Source: Macrolepiota albuminosa
Lineage: Eukaryota; Basidiomycota; Agaricomycetes; Agaricales; Agaricaceae
Assembly: GCA_027475525.1 (NCBI GenBank)
Contig: JAMWFC010000117.1
Span: 1,598,183 to 1,662,182, forward strand
Direction of reading: 5' to 3'
Length of the DNA stretch: 64,000 bases
Positions 61,958 to 64,000 of this stretch are shown in pieces. A model generated the notes under the pieces. That model ran no database searches and was not told the origin of the DNA. It saw only the letters and a program-made list of their open reading frames with translations. Position numbers and translations under genes: made by a program. Positions within the stretch are counted from its first letter, which is position 1, and the number at the start of each line of letters is the position of its first letter.

Positions 61958-63314
61958 CATGGTGACACCCCACAACAGTAAGGTATACCAAGTGGCACCT
62001 CGCGGGTTTCCCTGCAGTCCTTGAGAAGTCCGCAGGCTTCATGCACTGGTTAACAACCAGTTTACGCTGATTTGTCAGCATCAGTTGAGCTACCTATTGC
62101 TCAACGAATTCAAGCGGGTGGCGCTCAACTGCCACCCTACTGCCCGAGACAGAGCTATGTCTTACTTACTCGACGAGGTCGAGTATAGGACCATCGCGGT
62201 ACCCTTCATGAGTCCAGAGGAGCAGGAGAACATCCCATGAATGATTGTGCCAACGCGGCTCTATCACCGCAAAGAGGGAGGGAGAATTGCCTTCGTCGGC
62301 CTTACCCCCCCTGATCTAAAGCAACCATTTGCTTTGGACTACCTGGGCTCATACGCCCTCCTCTATGGACGTCCTGGGACATCCAACGTATGGACCGGTC
62401 TGGCCATGGACCGAGCCATGCACATTCATTGGCGCAGCCTCTTTGGGTTTGCGCTTGTATGCACCCTCAGCACCAGCCGCCCCTCCAAGTCCACGGTACA
62501 CAAGTACCTGGCCTATGTCTTCGCAAGGCCAGGCCTCTACAAAGAGGCCGTGGCTGAGTACGAGGCGGCTACAGGGCAAGTCTTTGTGCCCCTCCATGCC
62601 GACGACCCTAACTTTGAGGCTCAGGCTGTGGACATCCCGGAAGTGTCAGCTTCCATGTTCACCACTTCGGACGTGTTACGCGTCCTTCTTCACAATCAAA
62701 TTCCAGTCAGCTGGGCTGACCATGCGTATACTTATGGGGTCACCTACTTGGCCCACCTATTTTTCAGCGACAGCCAGCTCTGCAACGAGGCGGCCGCTAT
62801 CGACGACGAGAGGCTGCAACGCCTCAACCATTATGGTACACCCCAGTCCATCACTCAGTGGGATGGGTGGCGCGAGGCCACCATTGACGATCGACAATGC
62901 CTGATGCTCCAGCAGCAGGACAGTCGTCATGCTTACAACAACGCGCTCACCAAGGGGATGTACCTCCTCATCGGGCAAGACATTCATGCCTGCAAGATCT
63001 GGACGCGCCAGTACCCGTCCAACACTGGGGATCTTCCTGATCCCCAACCACCTATCCTGGGGTCGACGATCGTTGACCCCAATCTCACACTGTCCCCCCT
63101 CCGGGACTATGACAACTCCCTGCCAGTAGCAGAGCCTTCGGGCACCTCCTATGCGCCCACACCCGAGGATGAACTCCTTGACTACGACATGGACGATGTG
63201 ACTGCCAATCCATTCCAGGAGCCTGGAGACTCTCCCATTGCCCCCGTCCCTGACTTACCGATGGCCTGACCATCGTATTATCTCAAGACCATAGCTCGGT
63301 CTGATTGGGGAGTG

Positions 63315-63550
63315 TGTAGCGTAATCCACTATGTGGCGTTGGCCACATAGCTTTACTTACTGTATAGTAGTCAATATTATATTATATTTATTATAATATA
63401 ATATTATTTACATTAGTATATAAATAGTTTTACCAGCTGCTTACAAAGCAGCTTATTTTTGTGTTGATACTACATAGTCAATAGACCGGACTGGTCTGAT
63501 TCTGTGCAGTGTGAACCTAAGCTCTTACAATTTACTGTAACTTCATTACA
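63315..63550 (+). repeat. Gypsy-A 3' LTR
   Basis: 236 bp, the same structure as the 5' LTR including the hairpins and TATA element. It is preceded by the purine-rich GGGGAGTG and followed by the CATGT duplication. Confidence 0.95.
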
Positions 63551-63555
63551 CATGT

Positions 63556-64000
63556 GGCCATCAAAATTGTTCCAAGAGAGATGCTCAGGTAGCATAAAGA
63601 CCTCTATGTCCAAGCTCATCATGTATAGTGTGCAAGACTTGTAAGCAACTTTCTGGCTTGATGACTAGTTTGTAAGTGCCATTTCAATTTTGTCATCAAA
63701 GATGGTTGTCAATAAAGAAGAAGTGTGTGGCATAGCAGATAAATGTAGCATATTGTTTGTCAGTTAGATCTGCTGGTTGCTTGAGGTCCTGAATCCATTG
63801 CTCAATTGCTGATAAGTGACTGTCTTCCATCTTAGCCTTGGTGGATTGCGGTACAGCATCATATGTCAGGTTTCTGCTCTCTTCTCTTAGCAGGTAAGGT
63901 TCCTGTACAATTTTCACTAGAGAAGGGTCTTGGCTAAAGATGCTTGCCATGTAGAATGTGTGTGGTGCGCTAAAGATCTCAGGTTGGTAAGAGACAATGG
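63556..64000 (-). pseudogene. Gypsy-N, RNase H-integrase connection (continues past window end)
   Basis: On the minus strand 63950-63696 encodes MEDSHLSAIEQWIQDLKQPA and DKQYATFICYATHFFFIDNH, the linker before the integrase zinc finger in one fungal Gypsy lineage. It then runs with stops to 63551 and connects to the finger remnants at 51177. Its RT and gag must lie beyond 64000. Confidence 0.72.

Larger units (their letters stand above)
58938..63269 (+). pseudogene. Third ORF of Gypsy-A, ~1,080 residues, unknown function
   Basis: Starts MDNMPVDQTEQQQQQQQQHH. The first ~150 residues form a Gln/Pro/Gly/Tyr-rich low-complexity region with (Q)xGxYxPQ-like repeats. A charged middle follows (LQRLEDNGYDVPAESSFLRD; AQRMAGKRHNSNRRAKMERR), and a folded-looking C-terminal half (HIHWRSLFGFALVCTLSTSR, VLRVLLHNQIPVSWADHAYT, LNHYGTPQSITQWDGWREAT), ending DVTANPFQEPGDSPIAPVPD. 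It has no signal peptide, membrane helix or known domain that I recognise, so it is not an obvious envelope. LTR-D splits it at 59361. Two 77-bp duplications, a frameshift near 60480, and stops at 60635 (CAG to TAG), 62022 and 62238 (CGA to TGA) break it further. When LTR-D and one unit of each duplication are discounted, the frames before and after agree. Gypsy-B carries a relic. Confidence 0.8.
51173..63555 (+). mobile_element. Near-complete chromovirus 'Gypsy-A' (12.4 kb) with perfect 5-bp target duplication
   Basis: Element 51178-63550. The flanks CATGT at 51173-51177 and 63551-63555 are identical. LTRs of 236 bp (51178-51413, 63315-63550) differ at only seven positions, all transitions, so this is the youngest Gypsy here. 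Layout: LTR, leader, gag-pol (51545-58834), about 100-bp spacer, third ORF (58938-63269) split by LTR-D, purine-rich ATTGGGGAGTG, LTR. It is CpG-rich. Its gag and third ORF are related to Gypsy-B. It lies in Gypsy-N in opposite orientation. Confidence 0.95.

Noticed and set aside
58938..63269. Envelope-like gene in Gypsy-A
   Set aside because: No signal peptide, membrane anchor or cysteine pattern of an envelope; the N-terminus is polyQ and low complexity.
1..64000. CRISPR arrays, tRNA or rRNA genes, bacterial-style operons
   Set aside because: No regularly spaced repeats or tRNA/rRNA signatures were seen; spliced genes and retrotransposons indicate a fungal nuclear genome.

Overview
The window looks like a basidiomycete (agaric-type) nuclear genome. 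Its host genes have several short introns (about 45-60 nt, GT-AG plus one probable GC-AG). Almost everything else is LTR retrotransposon DNA of fungal Ty3/Gypsy (including a chromovirus) and Ty1/Copia type, with one RNase H-bearing LINE. No bacterial-style operons, tRNA, rRNA or CRISPR arrays were seen. The species cannot be read from the sequence; a repeat-rich ectomycorrhizal agaric would fit.

Layout. 1-3612: partial, decayed plus-strand Gypsy element ('Gypsy-B') whose protease is split by a solo LTR ('LTR-C'). 3986-5960: decayed gag piece of a second family ('Gypsy-A'). About 6573-14201: the only host-gene island, with three neighbouring single-pass membrane protein genes (two clearly paralogous, the third similar in design), a CHM7/CHMP7-type ESCRT-III gene, and a convergent small ABC ATPase gene. 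14330-43976: one old minus-strand Gypsy ('Gypsy-M') stretched to about 30 kb by insertions: a LINE in its 3' LTR (14493-23105), itself split by a block holding a full Copia element (15475-21515); a solo LTR in its integrase (25091-25665); and a full-length Gypsy-B (27594-38874) between reverse transcriptase and RNase H. 43977-49690: two more large solo LTRs ('LTR-D', 'LTR-C') and gene-like sequence I do not recognise. 49700-51177 and 63551-64000: another minus-strand Gypsy ('Gypsy-N') split in its integrase zinc-finger region by a 12.4-kb Gypsy-A (51178-63550), which has both LTRs, a perfect 5-bp target duplication, gag-pol with a chromodomain, and a long third ORF split by LTR-D.

How the parts work together. 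In Gypsy-A and the Copia element nearly all in-frame stops fit C-to-T change, mostly CGA to TGA, as expected from deamination of methylated CpG; older elements are almost devoid of CpG, while the gene island is not. The three points I rate highest are: (1) a roughly 1,080-residue third ORF of unknown function downstream of pol in Gypsy-A, with a recognisable relic in Gypsy-B; (2) five exact tandem duplications, every one with a 77-bp period, which break several ORFs and most likely are assembly joins rather than biology; (3) the multi-level nesting, which gives a relative chronology backed by target-site duplications.

Exon boundaries and element ends were read by eye; no alignments, database searches or folding calculations were run.
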